A program made the position numbers and the translations under genes. Below the pieces are notes generated by a model. That model was not told the DNA's origin, did not search any database, and worked only from the letters and a program-made list of their open reading frames with translations. From the NCBI GenBank assembly GCA_937928775.1, contig CALFVI010000015.1, positions 1 through 64,000 of the forward strand: a stretch of DNA of 64,000 bases, written 5' to 3'. This stretch comes from an uncultured Elioraea sp. Lineage in GTDB: Bacteria > Pseudomonadota > Alphaproteobacteria > Acetobacterales > Acetobacteraceae. This document shows, in pieces, positions 1 to 10,042 of the stretch; positions within the stretch are counted from its first letter, which is position 1; every line of letters begins with the position of its first letter.

Positions 1-410
1 GGCGGCGGGGGCGGAGGCGGTGCTGCAGGGGGGTTGGGCGGGCGGGGCGGGGCGGGCTCCGGCGCTGGCGCGGGCGGAGGAGGCGGCAGCGCCGGCGGCG
101 GCGGGGGCAGGGCCGGCTCAGGCTGGCTCGGCTGCGGCGGAGGAGGGGGAGGAGGGGGCGGGGGAGGGGGCGGCGGTGCCTCAGAGGGCGGCGCTGGCTC
201 AGGCAGCGGGCTCGGCGCAGGCGAGGGTTCGGGGTCGTCCGGGGCAGCCGGCGTCTCCGCCGGCGAGGCCGGTCCGAGTGCGATCATTAGCTCGACCGGA
301 ATCCCCTCCTCGCGCGGCTCCTCGAAGCGTTTGGTCGGCGAGACGCCGAGCAGCAGCGCAAAGAGGAGCAAGCCGTGCAGGCCTGCCGAAAGGAGAAGGG
401 ACCGACGCAC
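1..410 (-). CDS. tolA: TolA/TonB-like envelope protein, N-terminal part (C-terminus beyond window)
   Basis: Minus strand from a GTG at 410 reads VRRSLLLSAGLHGLLLFALLLGVSPTKRFEEPREEGIPVELMIALGPASPAETPAAPDDPEP... then a long Pro-rich stretch: N-terminal TM plus Pro-rich linker, directly downstream of tolQ-tolR. Not in the ORF track, probably because it runs off the window. Confidence 0.75.
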   Translation of the reverse strand, partial: MRRSLLLSAGLHGLLLFALLLGVSPTKRFEEPREEGIPVELMIALGPASPAETPAAPDDPEPSPAPSPLPEPAPPSEAPPPPPPPPPPPPPPQPSQPEPALPPPPPALPPPPPAPAPEPAPPRPPNPPAAPPPPPP

Positions 411-428
411 CGCCGCCCACGCGCGCCC

Positions 429-899
429 TCAGCGCGTCCCTGCCCGCGCAGGCGGCTGGCCGGCCGGCTGTTCGGCGACGAGGGCGACCCGGGTGAACCC
501 GGCCTGCGCGATCAGCCCCATCACCTCCATCACCCGCCCATAGGCGAGGGCGCGATCTGCGCTCACGAAGATCCGCGTCTCCTTGCCCCCCCTCGCCTCG
601 GCGATCGCAGAAAGCCGCGACACGAGATCGCCGACCTCGACCGCCGTCTCCTGGATGAACACCCGCCCCTCGGCGGTGATGGAGATCGAGATCGGCTCAT
701 CGGGCGACGAAACGGGATTGGCCGCGGTACGCGGCAGGTCGACATTCACCCCGACCGTGAGAAGCGGGGCCGAGACCATGAAGATGATCAAGAGGACGAG
801 CATCACGTCGATCAGCGGGATCATGTTGATCTCCGCCATCGGCCGATACCGCCGCTTGCCGTTCGCCCCGCGCGGGGGGTCGAGCATCGCGCCTGCCAT
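429..899 (-). CDS. tolR: Biopolymer transporter ExbD/TolR
   Basis: MAEINMIPLIDVMLVLLIIFMVSAPLLTVGVNVDLP is a classic ExbD/TolR motif; adjacent to tolQ. Confidence 0.93.
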   Translation of the reverse strand: MAGAMLDPPRGANGKRRYRPMAEINMIPLIDVMLVLLIIFMVSAPLLTVGVNVDLPRTAANPVSSPDEPISISITAEGRVFIQETAVEVGDLVSRLSAIAEARGGKETRIFVSADRALAYGRVMEVMGLIAQAGFTRVALVAEQPAGQPPARAGTR

Positions 900-1633
900 C
901 AGACCCGCCTCTCCTCCATCTGCCGCGACAGGATGGCGCCGAACTCAGCGGCGAAGGCCTCGAGCCGGGCGGCATAGCGGGCCAGATCGGTGCTGATCTT
1001 GTTGTAGGCGAGCACGGCCGGAATGGCTGCGGCAAGCCCGATCGCGGTGGCAAACAGCGCCTCCGCAATGCCTGGTGCCACCACCGCGAGGTTGGTGTTG
1101 CGCATCTGCGCGATCGCGGCAAACGAGTTCATGATGCCCCACACCGTGCCGAACAGGCCGATAAAGGGGGCAGCCGACCCGACCGAGGCGAGGAAGACCA
1201 TCCAGCGTTCGAGCCGCTCCATCTCGCGCTGAATGGTAATAGCCATAGCGCGCTCAATCCGCTCCTTCACCGATGCGCGCGCGCTCTCCGAGGCGTGCAG
1301 GAGCTTGCCCACACTCTTCTGCCACTCGCGCATGGCGGCGGCGAACACCGCCTCCATGGGATGCTTGGGCTCGTCGCGCACGCGCTCGAACAGGTCGCCC
1401 AAGTCGCGGCCCGACCAGAAATCGTCCTCGAACCCATCTGCGCGCGCATTGAGGCGGCGGATGGTGGTGACCTTGTCGAAGATCACCGCCCAGACGACGA
1501 CAGAGGCGAGGAGAAGCCCCACCATCACTGCCTTCACCACGATGTCGGCCTGCAGGAACAGGCCCCACAGCGACAGATCGTGCGCCCCCGCTGCGAGCCC
1601 TGCCGCCTCGACTGCCCGGTCCATTCCCCTCAC
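899..1633 (-). CDS. tolQ: MotA/TolQ/ExbB proton channel protein TolQ
   Basis: FLASVGSAAPFIGLFGTVWGIMNSF signature; operon with tolR. Confidence 0.93.
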   Translation of the reverse strand: MRGMDRAVEAAGLAAGAHDLSLWGLFLQADIVVKAVMVGLLLASVVVWAVIFDKVTTIRRLNARADGFEDDFWSGRDLGDLFERVRDEPKHPMEAVFAAAMREWQKSVGKLLHASESARASVKERIERAMAITIQREMERLERWMVFLASVGSAAPFIGLFGTVWGIMNSFAAIAQMRNTNLAVVAPGIAEALFATAIGLAAAIPAVLAYNKISTDLARYAARLEAFAAEFGAILSRQMEERRV

Positions 1634-2049
1634 ACCCCAGTTCGCGCGCGGATCAGCCCGCGCAGTTCCTCCGGCATCGCCTCCGGCCTGCCGGTGGCAA
1701 GACGCACGCAGGCAAGCACCACCTCGAGCGCGGCAACCGTCGCGTCCTCGCGCTGCACCGTTTGCGCCACGGTCACGGACGCGCGGCGGAGGCCCGCAAG
1801 CCGCGTCTCGACGGTGAGCGACTCGTCAAGGCGCGCCGGGCGGAGATAGTCGATCGCGAGCCGCTTGACGACGAAGATCAGGCCTTCGCGCGCCATCAAC
1901 TGCGAGTGGGCGAAGCCCAAGTCGCGCAGCCATTCCGTGCGCGCGCGCTCGGCGAAACGGAGGTATGCGGCGTGATAGACGACGCCGCCCGCATCCGTGT
2001 CCTCGAAATAGACGCGCAGGCGAAAGCGATGGGGCGGGGGCTCAGGCAT
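1630..2049 (-). CDS. ybgC: YbgC-type acyl-CoA thioesterase
   Basis: [30 protein letters not shown] hot-dog thioesterase motif; tol-pal neighbourhood. Confidence 0.9.
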   Translation of the reverse strand: MPEPPPHRFRLRVYFEDTDAGGVVYHAAYLRFAERARTEWLRDLGFAHSQLMAREGLIFVVKRLAIDYLRPARLDESLTVETRLAGLRRASVTVAQTVQREDATVAALEVVLACVRLATGRPEAMPEELRGLIRARTGV

Positions 2050-3106
2050 CGGGGTCGTCGCGGAGTGCCAGCAGATCCGGTTGTGCCCCGCGTGGCGGCG
2101 TCAGCCCGAGATGCCGCCACGCCGCCTCGCCTAGCACGCGCCCGCGTGGCGTGCGCAGCACAAACCCCTCCTGAACGAGGTAGGGCTCGATCACGTCCTC
2201 GATCGCGTCGCGCGTTTCGGCGAGCGCGGCGGCGATCGTCTCCACCCCAACCGGCCCGCCGCCGTGGCGGTCTGCAATCAGAGCGAGGTAGCGTCGGTCC
2301 ATCGCATCGAGCCCCCGCCGATCGACCTCGAGCCGGGTGAGGGCAGCATCGGCTGCGGCGCGATCGACCCTCGCCACCCCTTCGACGGCGGCGAAGTCGC
2401 GCACCCGCCGCAGTAAGCGAGCGGCGATGCGCGGCGTGCCGCGCGAACGGCGCGCGATCTCCTCCGCCCCATCGGGGGCGAGATCGAGGTCGAGCAGGGC
2501 CGCCGCCCGGCGCACGATGGCGACGAGCTCCTCCGGGGCATAGAAGGTGAGACGAAGGGGAATGCCGAAACGGTCGCGCAACGGGGTGGCGATGAGCCCC
2601 GACCGCGTGGTGGCACCGATCAGGGTGAAGGGCGGCAGGTCGATGCGCACCGTGCGCGCAGCCGGGCCCTCGCCGATGATGAGATCGAGCCGGAAATCCT
2701 CCATCGCCGGGTAGAGGATCTCCTCGATCGCCGGCTGTAGGCGATGGATCTCGTCGATGAACAGCACATCGCGCGGGGCGAGGTTGGTCAGGATGGCGGC
2801 GAGATCCCCCGCCCGCTGGATCACCGGGCCCGAGGTGGCGCGGAAGCCCACGCCGAGTTCGCGCGCGACGATCTGGGCGAGTGTGGTCTTGCCCAAGCCC
2901 GGGGGCCCGTGCAGCAGAACGTGATCGAGCGCCTCGCCGCGGGCGCGCGCCGCTTCGATGAAGACGGCGAGGTTCGCCTTGGCCTGGGCCTGGCCGATGA
3001 ATTCGGCGAGCCGGGTCGGGCGAAGGGCCGCTTCGCCGAGATCGTCGCCGTGCGCGGCGGGGTCGGCCAGCCGGTCGGGGCGGTCGGTGCGGTCGGGGCC
3101 TGTCAT
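2042..3106 (-). CDS. ruvB: Holliday junction branch migration DNA helicase RuvB
   Basis: [53 protein letters not shown]. Confidence 0.97.
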   Translation of the reverse strand: MTGPDRTDRPDRLADPAAHGDDLGEAALRPTRLAEFIGQAQAKANLAVFIEAARARGEALDHVLLHGPPGLGKTTLAQIVARELGVGFRATSGPVIQRAGDLAAILTNLAPRDVLFIDEIHRLQPAIEEILYPAMEDFRLDLIIGEGPAARTVRIDLPPFTLIGATTRSGLIATPLRDRFGIPLRLTFYAPEELVAIVRRAAALLDLDLAPDGAEEIARRSRGTPRIAARLLRRVRDFAAVEGVARVDRAAADAALTRLEVDRRGLDAMDRRYLALIADRHGGGPVGVETIAAALAETRDAIEDVIEPYLVQEGFVLRTPRGRVLGEAAWRHLGLTPPRGAQPDLLALRDDPDA

Positions 3107-3714
3107 CGCGGCGCCAGCGCCTTCAGAGCCTCACGGATCAGAGCCTCGACCGTGGCGCCGGCGCCGAGCTGCGCACGGGCCGCGGCCAGAGCCGGCTCCG
3201 CCTCGCCGCGGCGGTAGCCGAGATGGGCAAGCGCCGAGAGGGCGTCGGCAAGGGCAGGGTCGGCCGGCAGGGAGGGCGCGGCGGCGGCGACAGTGGCAAC
3301 CGGAGCGTCCAGGAACCCCGGCTTGCCGGCAAGTTCCGTCACCAACCGCGCGGCAAGCCGCGGCCCAACCCCGGCGGCGCGGGTCAGCGCCTTCGCATCC
3401 TTCGCCACCACCGCACGGGCGATCTCCGCCGGCGAGAAGGCGGAGAGAAGGCCGAGCGCCACTTTTGTCCCCACCCCCTGCACGCCGAGAAGCGTACGGA
3501 ACGCCGCCCGCTCGCCGGCTTCGAGAAAGCCGAAAAGCGTGATCGCATCCTCGCGCACCACAGTCTCGATGGCGAGGGTGACGGGAGCGCCGGGCGCAGG
3601 CAGTGCGGCGCGGGTGCGAGCGGACACGCCGACCTCGTAGCCAACGCCGCCCACATCGATCAGCACCGTCTCGGCCTCGGCCGAGACGAGGGTGCCGGAG
3701 AGCCTGCCGATCAT
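3103..3714 (-). CDS. ruvA: Holliday junction branch migration protein RuvA
   Basis: [28 protein letters not shown]; adjacent to ruvB/ruvC. Confidence 0.95.
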   Translation of the reverse strand: MIGRLSGTLVSAEAETVLIDVGGVGYEVGVSARTRAALPAPGAPVTLAIETVVREDAITLFGFLEAGERAAFRTLLGVQGVGTKVALGLLSAFSPAEIARAVVAKDAKALTRAAGVGPRLAARLVTELAGKPGFLDAPVATVAAAAPSLPADPALADALSALAHLGYRRGEAEPALAAARAQLGAGATVEALIREALKALAPR

Positions 3715-4226
3715 GCGCGGGCGAACCGAGCGAGCGTGGCGCGCGTGTGGGCGTGGCAGATCGCGACCGCGAGCGCATCCGCCGCATCGGGCCGACCGGG
3801 GGCAGCGCCGGGAAGAAGATGCCGCACCATCGCCTGCACCTGCTCCTTTGCCGCATGGCCCCGGCCCGTCACCGCGCGCTTCACCGCCGTCGCCTGGTAT
3901 TCCGCCACCGGAATGCCGGCGAGGGCCGGCGCGAGCAGAACCACACCCCGCGCCTGGCCCAGTTTAAGCGTGGAGCGCGGGTTGCGGTTGACGAAGGTCT
4001 CCTCCACCGCGGCGGCGTCGGGCCGGTAGCGGTCGATGAGGGCGGCGAGGGCGGCGTGCAGCGCAGCGAGCCTGGGAGCAAGGTCGAGCGACGGATCGGT
4101 TTCCACCACCCCGTCGGCGACATGGCGCAAGGAGGAGCCCAGGGCATCGATCACCCCCCAGCCTGTCGTGCCGAGCCCTGGGTCGAGGCCAAGCACGCGG
4201 TAGCGACGATCCCCCCCGTCAGGCAC
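3711..4226 (-). CDS. ruvC: Crossover junction endodeoxyribonuclease RuvC
   Basis: [40 protein letters not shown]; start codon uncertain (GTG at 4226 or 4196). Confidence 0.93.
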   Translation of the reverse strand: MPDGGDRRYRVLGLDPGLGTTGWGVIDALGSSLRHVADGVVETDPSLDLAPRLAALHAALAALIDRYRPDAAAVEETFVNRNPRSTLKLGQARGVVLLAPALAGIPVAEYQATAVKRAVTGRGHAAKEQVQAMVRHLLPGAAPGRPDAADALAVAICHAHTRATLARFARA

Positions 4227-4968
4227 CGAGCCTGGCCAGTACGTCGTCGGAGACTTCGAAGTTGGCGAACACCGCCTGCACGTCGTCGAGGTCCTCGAGC
4301 GCGTCAATCAGCTTCAACACGGCCTGCGCTTGCTCCTCGTCGATCGGCGCGGTGGTCTTCGGGCGCCAGTCGAGCTTCGCCTCCTCGGGGTCGCCGAAGC
4401 GGGCGGCGAGCGCGTCGCGCACGGCGAACAGATTCTCAGGCGCGCAGATCACCTCGTGCCCTCCTTCCCCGCTCTGCACATCCTCCGCCCCGGCCTCAAT
4501 CGCCGCGTCCAAAATTGACTCGGCCGAAGCCGCGGCGGCGGGGTAGCGGATCACGCCCAGGCGATCGAACAAGAAGGCGACGGAGTTGGTCTCGCCGAGC
4601 GCGCCGCCGTGCTTGGAGAAGAGCGAGCGGATGTCGGAGGCGGTGCGGTTGAGGTTGTCGGTCAGCGCCTCGACGATGATCGCGACACCGCCGGGCCCGT
4701 AGCCCTCGTAGCGGCGGGAGACATAGTCCTCCGCCCCACCTTCGCCGGAGGCCTTCTTGATCGCGCGCTCGACCGTGTCCTTCGGCATGTTGGCCTGGCG
4801 GGCGGCGACGACGGCTGCGCGCAGCCGTGGGTTGGCGGCTGGGTCGGGCAGGCCCTGGCGGGCCGCAACCGTGATCTCGCGGATGAGTTTGGTGAAGAGC
4901 CGGGCGCGCTTGGCGTCCTGCGCGCCCTTGCGGTGCATGATGTTCTTGAACTGCGAATGGCCTGCCAT
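4219..4968 (-). CDS. YebC/PmpR family DNA-binding transcriptional regulator
   Basis: [32 protein letters not shown]. Confidence 0.95.
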   Translation of the reverse strand: MAGHSQFKNIMHRKGAQDAKRARLFTKLIREITVAARQGLPDPAANPRLRAAVVAARQANMPKDTVERAIKKASGEGGAEDYVSRRYEGYGPGGVAIIVEALTDNLNRTASDIRSLFSKHGGALGETNSVAFLFDRLGVIRYPAAAASAESILDAAIEAGAEDVQSGEGGHEVICAPENLFAVRDALAARFGDPEEAKLDWRPKTTAPIDEEQAQAVLKLIDALEDLDDVQAVFANFEVSDDVLARLGA

Positions 4969-5050
4969 GGCCGCGACTCGTCTGGGCTCGATGCTCGGTC
5001 AAGCAATCGGGTTTAGCGCCAAGGGGCATGGGGGGAAAGGGACTGGGGTG

Positions 5051-5079
5051 CGGGGGAGGGCCGATCGGCCCTTCCCCCA
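5051..5079 (-). terminator. Hairpin downstream of YmdB-like CDS
   Basis: GGGGGAGGGCC-GATC-GGCCC(T)TCCCCC inverted repeat (one bulge) immediately after the stop at 5080. Confidence 0.45.
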
Positions 5080-5904
5080 CTAGCCCCCATCCCGGGAGAT
5101 CGGCAGGCTGCTCGCGAGCACCCCGCCCACGCGAATAGGAGCAAGCCGGCGCGCGAGCCCCGTCGCGTCGTCGGTCTCGACGAACAGGCCGCACACGGTC
5201 GCTTCGCCCTCGGCCGGCGCGAGGCGTTCAGCCGGCAGGCGGCGGACGAAGCGGGACGCCGACGCGTCCTTCTGCATGCCGATCACGCTGTCGTAATCAC
5301 CACACATGCCGGCATCGGACTGGAACGCCGTCCCGCCGGGAAGGATGCGCCAATCCGCCGTCGGCACATGGGTGTGCGTGCCGACGACGAGGGAGACGCG
5401 CCCGTCGAACAGGTGGGCGAAGGCAGCTTTCTCGCTGGTCGCCTCGGCATGCAGGTCGATGACGATCGCCTCCACGGTGCGCCCGAGCCCGTGGCTCTCC
5501 AACAGCGCCTCGACGGTGCGGAACGGGCAGTCGAGCGGCTCCATGAACAGCCGCCCCATGGCGTTGACGACGAGCACGCGCCGCTGCCCAACCCCGAACA
5601 CCCCCGCCCCTCGCCCGGGCGTACCAGGCGGATAGTTGAGGGGGCGAAGGAGGCGCGGTTCGCCCTCGATGTAGGGGATGATCTCGCGCCGGTCCCAGGC
5701 GTGGTTGCCCAAGGTAAGCACATCCGCTCCGGCGGCGAACAGAGCACGCGCGATCTCCGGAGTCAGACCGAAGCCATGCGCCGCGTTCTCGGCGTTGATG
5801 ACGACGAGATCGGGGGCAAGACGCGCGCGCAAGTCGGGCAGATGGCGCGCGACCGCCTCGCGCCCGGACCGGCCGACCACGTCGCCGAGAAAGAGGATCC
5901 TCAC
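5080..5904 (-). CDS. YmdB family metallophosphoesterase (TIGR00282-like)
   Basis: VRILFLGDVVGRSGREAVARHLPDLRARLAPDLVVINAENAAHGFGLT; GTG start at 5904. Confidence 0.9.
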   Translation of the reverse strand: MRILFLGDVVGRSGREAVARHLPDLRARLAPDLVVINAENAAHGFGLTPEIARALFAAGADVLTLGNHAWDRREIIPYIEGEPRLLRPLNYPPGTPGRGAGVFGVGQRRVLVVNAMGRLFMEPLDCPFRTVEALLESHGLGRTVEAIVIDLHAEATSEKAAFAHLFDGRVSLVVGTHTHVPTADWRILPGGTAFQSDAGMCGDYDSVIGMQKDASASRFVRRLPAERLAPAEGEATVCGLFVETDDATGLARRLAPIRVGGVLASSLPISRDGG

Positions 5905-6004
5905 CCGAACCGCTCCGAAGTCGTTACGACGGGGGCCGAAGGCAAACCCGCGCTTAGGCTCCGCCCCCGGCCGTGGCCTCTTCCGCACGACGACGCTAAA
6001 GCCG

Positions 6005-6295
6005 CTACCCCTCGTTCGCACGGAGCCGCCTGAGCGCCTCCGCGAGATCCTGGTTGGTGAAGCCGTAGCGTTCCATCTGCGAAGGGTCGCGCCAAAACTC
6101 CTCCCACCACGGGCTGTAAGTCTTGTCGAGACGCCACAGCGCGATGGCCTGGGCGACGAGTTGGGCATCGGTGTGGCGCTGCCAGAGCAAGCGGATCGTC
6201 TCCTTGTCTCGGTCGCCCTCGCCGAAGACGAAGGCCTCGGCTCCCGTTTTTAGCAAATCGTCGCCGATGGCATTCCGGCGCTTCTGCCATGCCAC
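6005..6295 (-). CDS. Conserved hypothetical protein (short)
   Basis: 96-aa ORF MAWQKRRNAIGDDLLKTGAEAFVFGEGDRDKETIRLLWQRHTDA with protein-like composition, co-directional with neighbours. Confidence 0.55.
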   Translation of the reverse strand: MAWQKRRNAIGDDLLKTGAEAFVFGEGDRDKETIRLLWQRHTDAQLVAQAIALWRLDKTYSPWWEEFWRDPSQMERYGFTNQDLAEALRRLRANEG

Positions 6296-6343
6296 GGCAG
6301 AACGCGTGCCGTTCCGGCCTCTGCCGTCCGCAGCTGGCCCGGG

Positions 6344-6970
6344 TCATGGCACGATCACTCCGGTTTCTGTAGCGATCGCATCGAGCCGCTGGTCCCGTTC
6401 ATCGGCCGGCACCCGCTCGACCTCCTGGGCGGCGAAGGCGATGCCGAGCGCGAACACGCTTTGCCGCGCCCGCAGGACCGCAAGCGTGGCGTCGTAGTAG
6501 CCTGCGCCATGGCCCAAGCGATTGCCTGCGCGGTCGAAGGCGACCAGGGGGACGAGGAGCCAATCTGGCGCCACATCCGGGGCGCAAGGGGCCGGTTCCG
6601 AGGTCCGGAACGGACCTGGCAGCAGCGCATCGCCAAAGCGGAACAGGCGGAACGAGAGCGGCGTGCCGCGGGCGCCGGTGACTGGCAGGGCGAGCGCGTG
6701 GCCGCGCCCTGCGAGTGCCAGCATCAGAGGGCGGGGGTCAATTTCGCCCGGCAGCGGCCAGTAACCGGCGACGATGGCACCGCGCGGCGGGCACATGCGC
6801 TCGAGCACATGTCCGGCGAGGAGGAGGCCCGCCCGGGGATCGCGACCCGCCCGACGCGCGCGCAAGAGGGAGCGCAGGTCGCGTTTTGCGGCGCCGATCG
6901 CGGCGCCGTCGCCGTTGCGGCGCGGAGCCGCCCTGGCCGTTGGCGTTGCATCCTCCCAAGGCCCGCTCAT
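6344..6970 (-). CDS. 5-formyltetrahydrofolate cyclo-ligase
   Basis: PRGAIVAGYWPLPGEIDPRPLM and LLVPLVAFDRAGNRLGHGAGYYDATL; adjacent to zapA as commonly seen. Confidence 0.93.
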   Translation of the reverse strand: MSGPWEDATPTARAAPRRNGDGAAIGAAKRDLRSLLRARRAGRDPRAGLLLAGHVLERMCPPRGAIVAGYWPLPGEIDPRPLMLALAGRGHALALPVTGARGTPLSFRLFRFGDALLPGPFRTSEPAPCAPDVAPDWLLVPLVAFDRAGNRLGHGAGYYDATLAVLRARQSVFALGIAFAAQEVERVPADERDQRLDAIATETGVIVP

Positions 6971-7085
6971 CGCAGGTGGGCGCCATATGACGCGGCCACG
7001 ACCGCGCCAGGGACAGCTCCCTTTGGGAAGATCACTGGCCCCGGGGATGAAAGACCTGACGCACCGGGCAGCCCCGCCCATCAAA
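6940..7085 (-). ncRNA. ssrS: Probable 6S RNA (approximate boundaries)
   Basis: Between zapA and the 5-FCL gene, the usual location. Minus strand contains GCCAGTGATCTTCCCAAAGGGAGCTGTCCCTGGC...CATATGGCGCCCACCTGCG, resembling the alphaproteobacterial 6S core. Confidence 0.7.
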
Positions 7086-7086
7086 C

Positions 7087-7404
7087 CTAGGCGCGGGCAA
7101 GGCGTTGCGCAACGCCATCAAGCCGGGCCGCGACTTGCGCCAGGCGACGCCCGACCTCGGCGCTGTCCGCCTGAGCGCCAGCCCCCTGGCCTGAGGCCGC
7201 GGACTCGAGGTCCTTCAGCTCATCGAGCAGGGAAAGCGCCACCAGCACGAGCAGCATCGCCTCACCGCGATTGCCGACCGCAGCCCGGATTTCCGCCACC
7301 CGCCGATCGAGTTCCTCACCCAAGGCGCGCAGCTGCGCCTCCTCGCCGTCGGCACAGCCGACGAGGTAGGAGAAGCCGCCGATCTTTAGGCTTACCTGCC
7401 CCAC
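7087..7404 (-). CDS. zapA: Cell division protein ZapA
   Basis: MGQVSLKIGGFSYLVGCADGEEAQLRALGEELDRRVAEI. Confidence 0.9.
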   Translation of the reverse strand: MGQVSLKIGGFSYLVGCADGEEAQLRALGEELDRRVAEIRAAVGNRGEAMLLVLVALSLLDELKDLESAASGQGAGAQADSAEVGRRLAQVAARLDGVAQRLARA

Positions 7405-7408
7405 GCGC

Positions 7409-7621
7409 TCAGCCCTGTTCCAGCACGGCAGCGAGGCGCGCGATCACGGCATCAAGCCGTTCCGCAGCTTCGGCCATCGTGGCGGCCAGCACCTCCGCCG
7501 AGGGCTCCTTGGCGCGCTCCTCCTCGCGGCGCGCAATCGCCTCCGCCACCTCTTCAAGCCTCACCACCGCGCGTTCGAGCATCGCGCATGCGGCCTCCAG
7601 GCTGGGGGCATGGTCGGGCAT
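7409..7621 (-). CDS. Small coiled-coil protein in the zapA operon
   Basis: MPDHAPSLEAACAMLERAVVRLEEVAEAIARREEERAKEPS..., 70 aa helical, 5 nt upstream of zapA. Confidence 0.6.
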   Translation of the reverse strand: MPDHAPSLEAACAMLERAVVRLEEVAEAIARREEERAKEPSAEVLAATMAEAAERLDAVIARLAAVLEQG

Positions 7622-7692
7622 GGGGGGTGCTTTCCGTCGTGAAATCCGCACCGACCCTAGACAGGGCCTTCCGCCGCGGTCAACTCGGGCCC

Positions 7693-8094
7693 ATGCGGCG
7701 AGCGGTGGTGGTGCACGGGCTTGATCAGGCGCACGACGCTCTTGCCGCGGCGGAACGGCTTGGGCTCGCGGTCGATCTCCTCTCCGGCCCTGGGGCGGCG
7801 GCCTATGCCGGGGCAAGGTGGTGGTTGGCGATGACGCGGGCGGCGAGGGCAGCGCATGCCGCGGTAGCCGGGCGAGACATCCTCGATTGCGCAGACGAGG
7901 CAGGGATCGCGGTCGAGGCGTTGCGCGCGGGCATTCGGGCCATCGTGTTCGAAGGCGGCAAGGCGCAGGCGGAACGTCTCGCCGCCATCGCCAAGGCGCT
8001 GGGCGCGGAGGTGCTGCAGAGCCGCCCGCCAGCGCTTGATCTTAGCCACGCCAGTGCGGCGCGGCGGATCGAGGCTTGGCTTGCCGGCAAGTGA
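7693..8094 (+). CDS. Hypothetical protein
   Basis: MRRAVVVHGLDQAHDALAAAERLGLAVDLLSGPGAAAYAGARWWL...; Rossmann-like hydrophobic pattern. Confidence 0.6.
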   Translation: MRRAVVVHGLDQAHDALAAAERLGLAVDLLSGPGAAAYAGARWWLAMTRAARAAHAAVAGRDILDCADEAGIAVEALRAGIRAIVFEGGKAQAERLAAIAKALGAEVLQSRPPALDLSHASAARRIEAWLAGK

Positions 8095-8152
8095 CACGCG
8101 CGTCGCCCTGCTCTAGACCCCCCGCGGATGCACCACGACAGGAGCACGGAGC

Positions 8153-9073
8153 ATGCGGATCACGCGGCGAGTGAAGGACATCCTCGGCAACTACGAGAGC
8201 GACACCCCCGGCACGAAGGCCAACCTTGCCCGCATCCTGATGGCGGGCAAACTGGGGGGTACGGGCAAGCTCCTCATTCTTCCCGTCGATCAGGGCTTCG
8301 AGCACGGTCCGGCCCGCTCGTTTGCACCAAACCCCCCGGCCTACGACCCGCACTATCATGTCCAGCTCGCCATCGAGGCGGGTTTGTCGGCCTACGCAGC
8401 ACCCTTGGGCATGCTGGAAGCGTGCGCCGACACTTTCGCCGGCGAGATCCCGCTCATCCTTAAGGCGAACTCCTCGAACAGCCTCTCCACCGTAAAGGAC
8501 CAGGCGGTGACCGCGTCGGTCGGGGATGCGCTGAGGCTTGGCTGCAGCGCGATCGGCTTCACCATCTACCCTGGCTCCGAGGACCAGTTCGAGATGATGG
8601 AGGAGCTGCGCGAGCTCGCCGAGGAGGCAAAATCGGTCGGGCTCGCAGTGGTGGTGTGGTCCTACCCGCGCGGGCCGATGCTGGATAAGGCGGGTGAGAC
8701 GGCGGTCGACATTTGCGCCTATGCCGCGCACATGGCGGCCCTGCTCGGCGCCCACATCATCAAGGTGAAGCCGCCGACGGAGCATGTCGCGCTGGAGGCG
8801 GCGAAGAAGGTCTATGAGAAGGAGGCGATCGACATCACCACCCTGGCCAAGCGCATCGAGCATGTGGTGCAGGCGGCCTTCGCCGGGCGTCGGCTCGTCG
8901 TCTTTTCGGGTGGCGAAGCGAAGGACGAGGATGGGATCTATGCCGAGTGCCGCGCCATTCGCGACGGCGGGGGTGCGGGCTCGATCATCGGGCGGAACAC
9001 GTTCCAGAGGCCGAAAGAGAAGGCGCTCGCCATGCTCGGGCGGATCATCGAGATTTATCAGGGCAAGGCGTGA
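8153..9073 (+). CDS. Class I fructose-bisphosphate aldolase (DhnA type)
   Basis: [64 protein letters not shown]. Confidence 0.93.
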   Translation: MRITRRVKDILGNYESDTPGTKANLARILMAGKLGGTGKLLILPVDQGFEHGPARSFAPNPPAYDPHYHVQLAIEAGLSAYAAPLGMLEACADTFAGEIPLILKANSSNSLSTVKDQAVTASVGDALRLGCSAIGFTIYPGSEDQFEMMEELRELAEEAKSVGLAVVVWSYPRGPMLDKAGETAVDICAYAAHMAALLGAHIIKVKPPTEHVALEAAKKVYEKEAIDITTLAKRIEHVVQAAFAGRRLVVFSGGEAKDEDGIYAECRAIRDGGGAGSIIGRNTFQRPKEKALAMLGRIIEIYQGKA

Positions 9074-9810
9074 GCGGCGCGGCGGGCGCGCGGTCGGCGG
9101 CGAAGCGGGCAGAGCGGCAGCCAAGCTCGGCTGAGCCACGTTGCCGGCTGTACCTGATCACCCCGCCTGCGTTCGATCCGGTTCGGTTTCGCGACGATCT
9201 CGCCCGCGCGCTCGATGCGGGCGATGTCGCCGCCGTGCAGCTCAGGCTGAAGGGGGCGGATGACGACGCGATCCGCCGCGCCGCCGGCCTTCTGCGCCCC
9301 GTGGTGCAGGAACGCGGTGTTGCCTTCCTGATGAACGACCGGGCCGATCTCGCGGTGGCCTGCGGCATGGACGGGGCGCATTTGGGCCAAGCGGATGGGG
9401 ATTTACGGGCAGCGCGGCGCCTTCTTGGGCCTGATCTCACGCTTGGGGCCACCTGCCACGACTCCCGCCACCTTGCCATGGAGGCCGCCGAGGCGGGGGC
9501 GGACTATGTCGCCTTCGGCGCCTTCTTCCCCACCGGCAGCAAGGAGACGAAACACCGGCCCGACCCCGAGATCCTCGCCATCTGGTCGGAGACGACGGAG
9601 ATCCCCTCCGTCGCGATCGGCGGCATCACGTCCGAGAACTGCGGGAGCCTGGTGCGGGCGGGGGCCGATTTCCTGGCCGTGATCTCTGCTGTCTGGGGCC
9701 ATCCGGAGGGGCCGGCAGCAGGGGTGAGGGCGATGAACCGGGCGATCGCGGCCGCGCTCGCGCAAAGAGAGGAGACGATCCGGTCGGTCGAGACGAGGGG
9801 GCGGGGTTGA
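9070..9810 (+). CDS. thiE: Thiamine phosphate synthase
   Basis: [11 protein letters not shown]...[47 protein letters not shown] start overlapping the preceding stop. Confidence 0.88.
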   Translation: MSGAAGARSAAKRAERQPSSAEPRCRLYLITPPAFDPVRFRDDLARALDAGDVAAVQLRLKGADDDAIRRAAGLLRPVVQERGVAFLMNDRADLAVACGMDGAHLGQADGDLRAARRLLGPDLTLGATCHDSRHLAMEAAEAGADYVAFGAFFPTGSKETKHRPDPEILAIWSETTEIPSVAIGGITSENCGSLVRAGADFLAVISAVWGHPEGPAAGVRAMNRAIAAALAQREETIRSVETRGRG

Positions 9811-9949
9811 CCTCGCCCCACCCGTACGGCGTGCTGCCTTGCTTCAACCCACGCGACGGCGGACAGCGACACCGAGGCCGGGCAGGCCAGCGCCGAAATG
9901 GGCAGGCACCATCGGCTCCGCCACGGGCTGGGGGGAACACTCGTGGGGC

Positions 9950-9969
9950 CGCCGCGGCAAACCGCGGCG
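9950..9969. terminator. Perfect 8-bp hairpin in the convergent thiE/MCP intergenic region
   Basis: CGCCGCGG-CAAA-CCGCGGCG; no T tract. Confidence 0.35.
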
Positions 9970-10042
9970 CCTCCGTGCTCCCCCTCCCGGCAGGGCGGCC
10001 CCGCGATCAGCACAGGGACTGGCCGGCGGCCAGGCCCGGGCT

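Noticed and set aside
20-543. Plus-strand Gly/Ala-rich ORFs (158 and 169 aa)
   Set aside because: They are antisense to the Pro-rich tolA and to tolR; low-complexity shadows of the real minus-strand genes.
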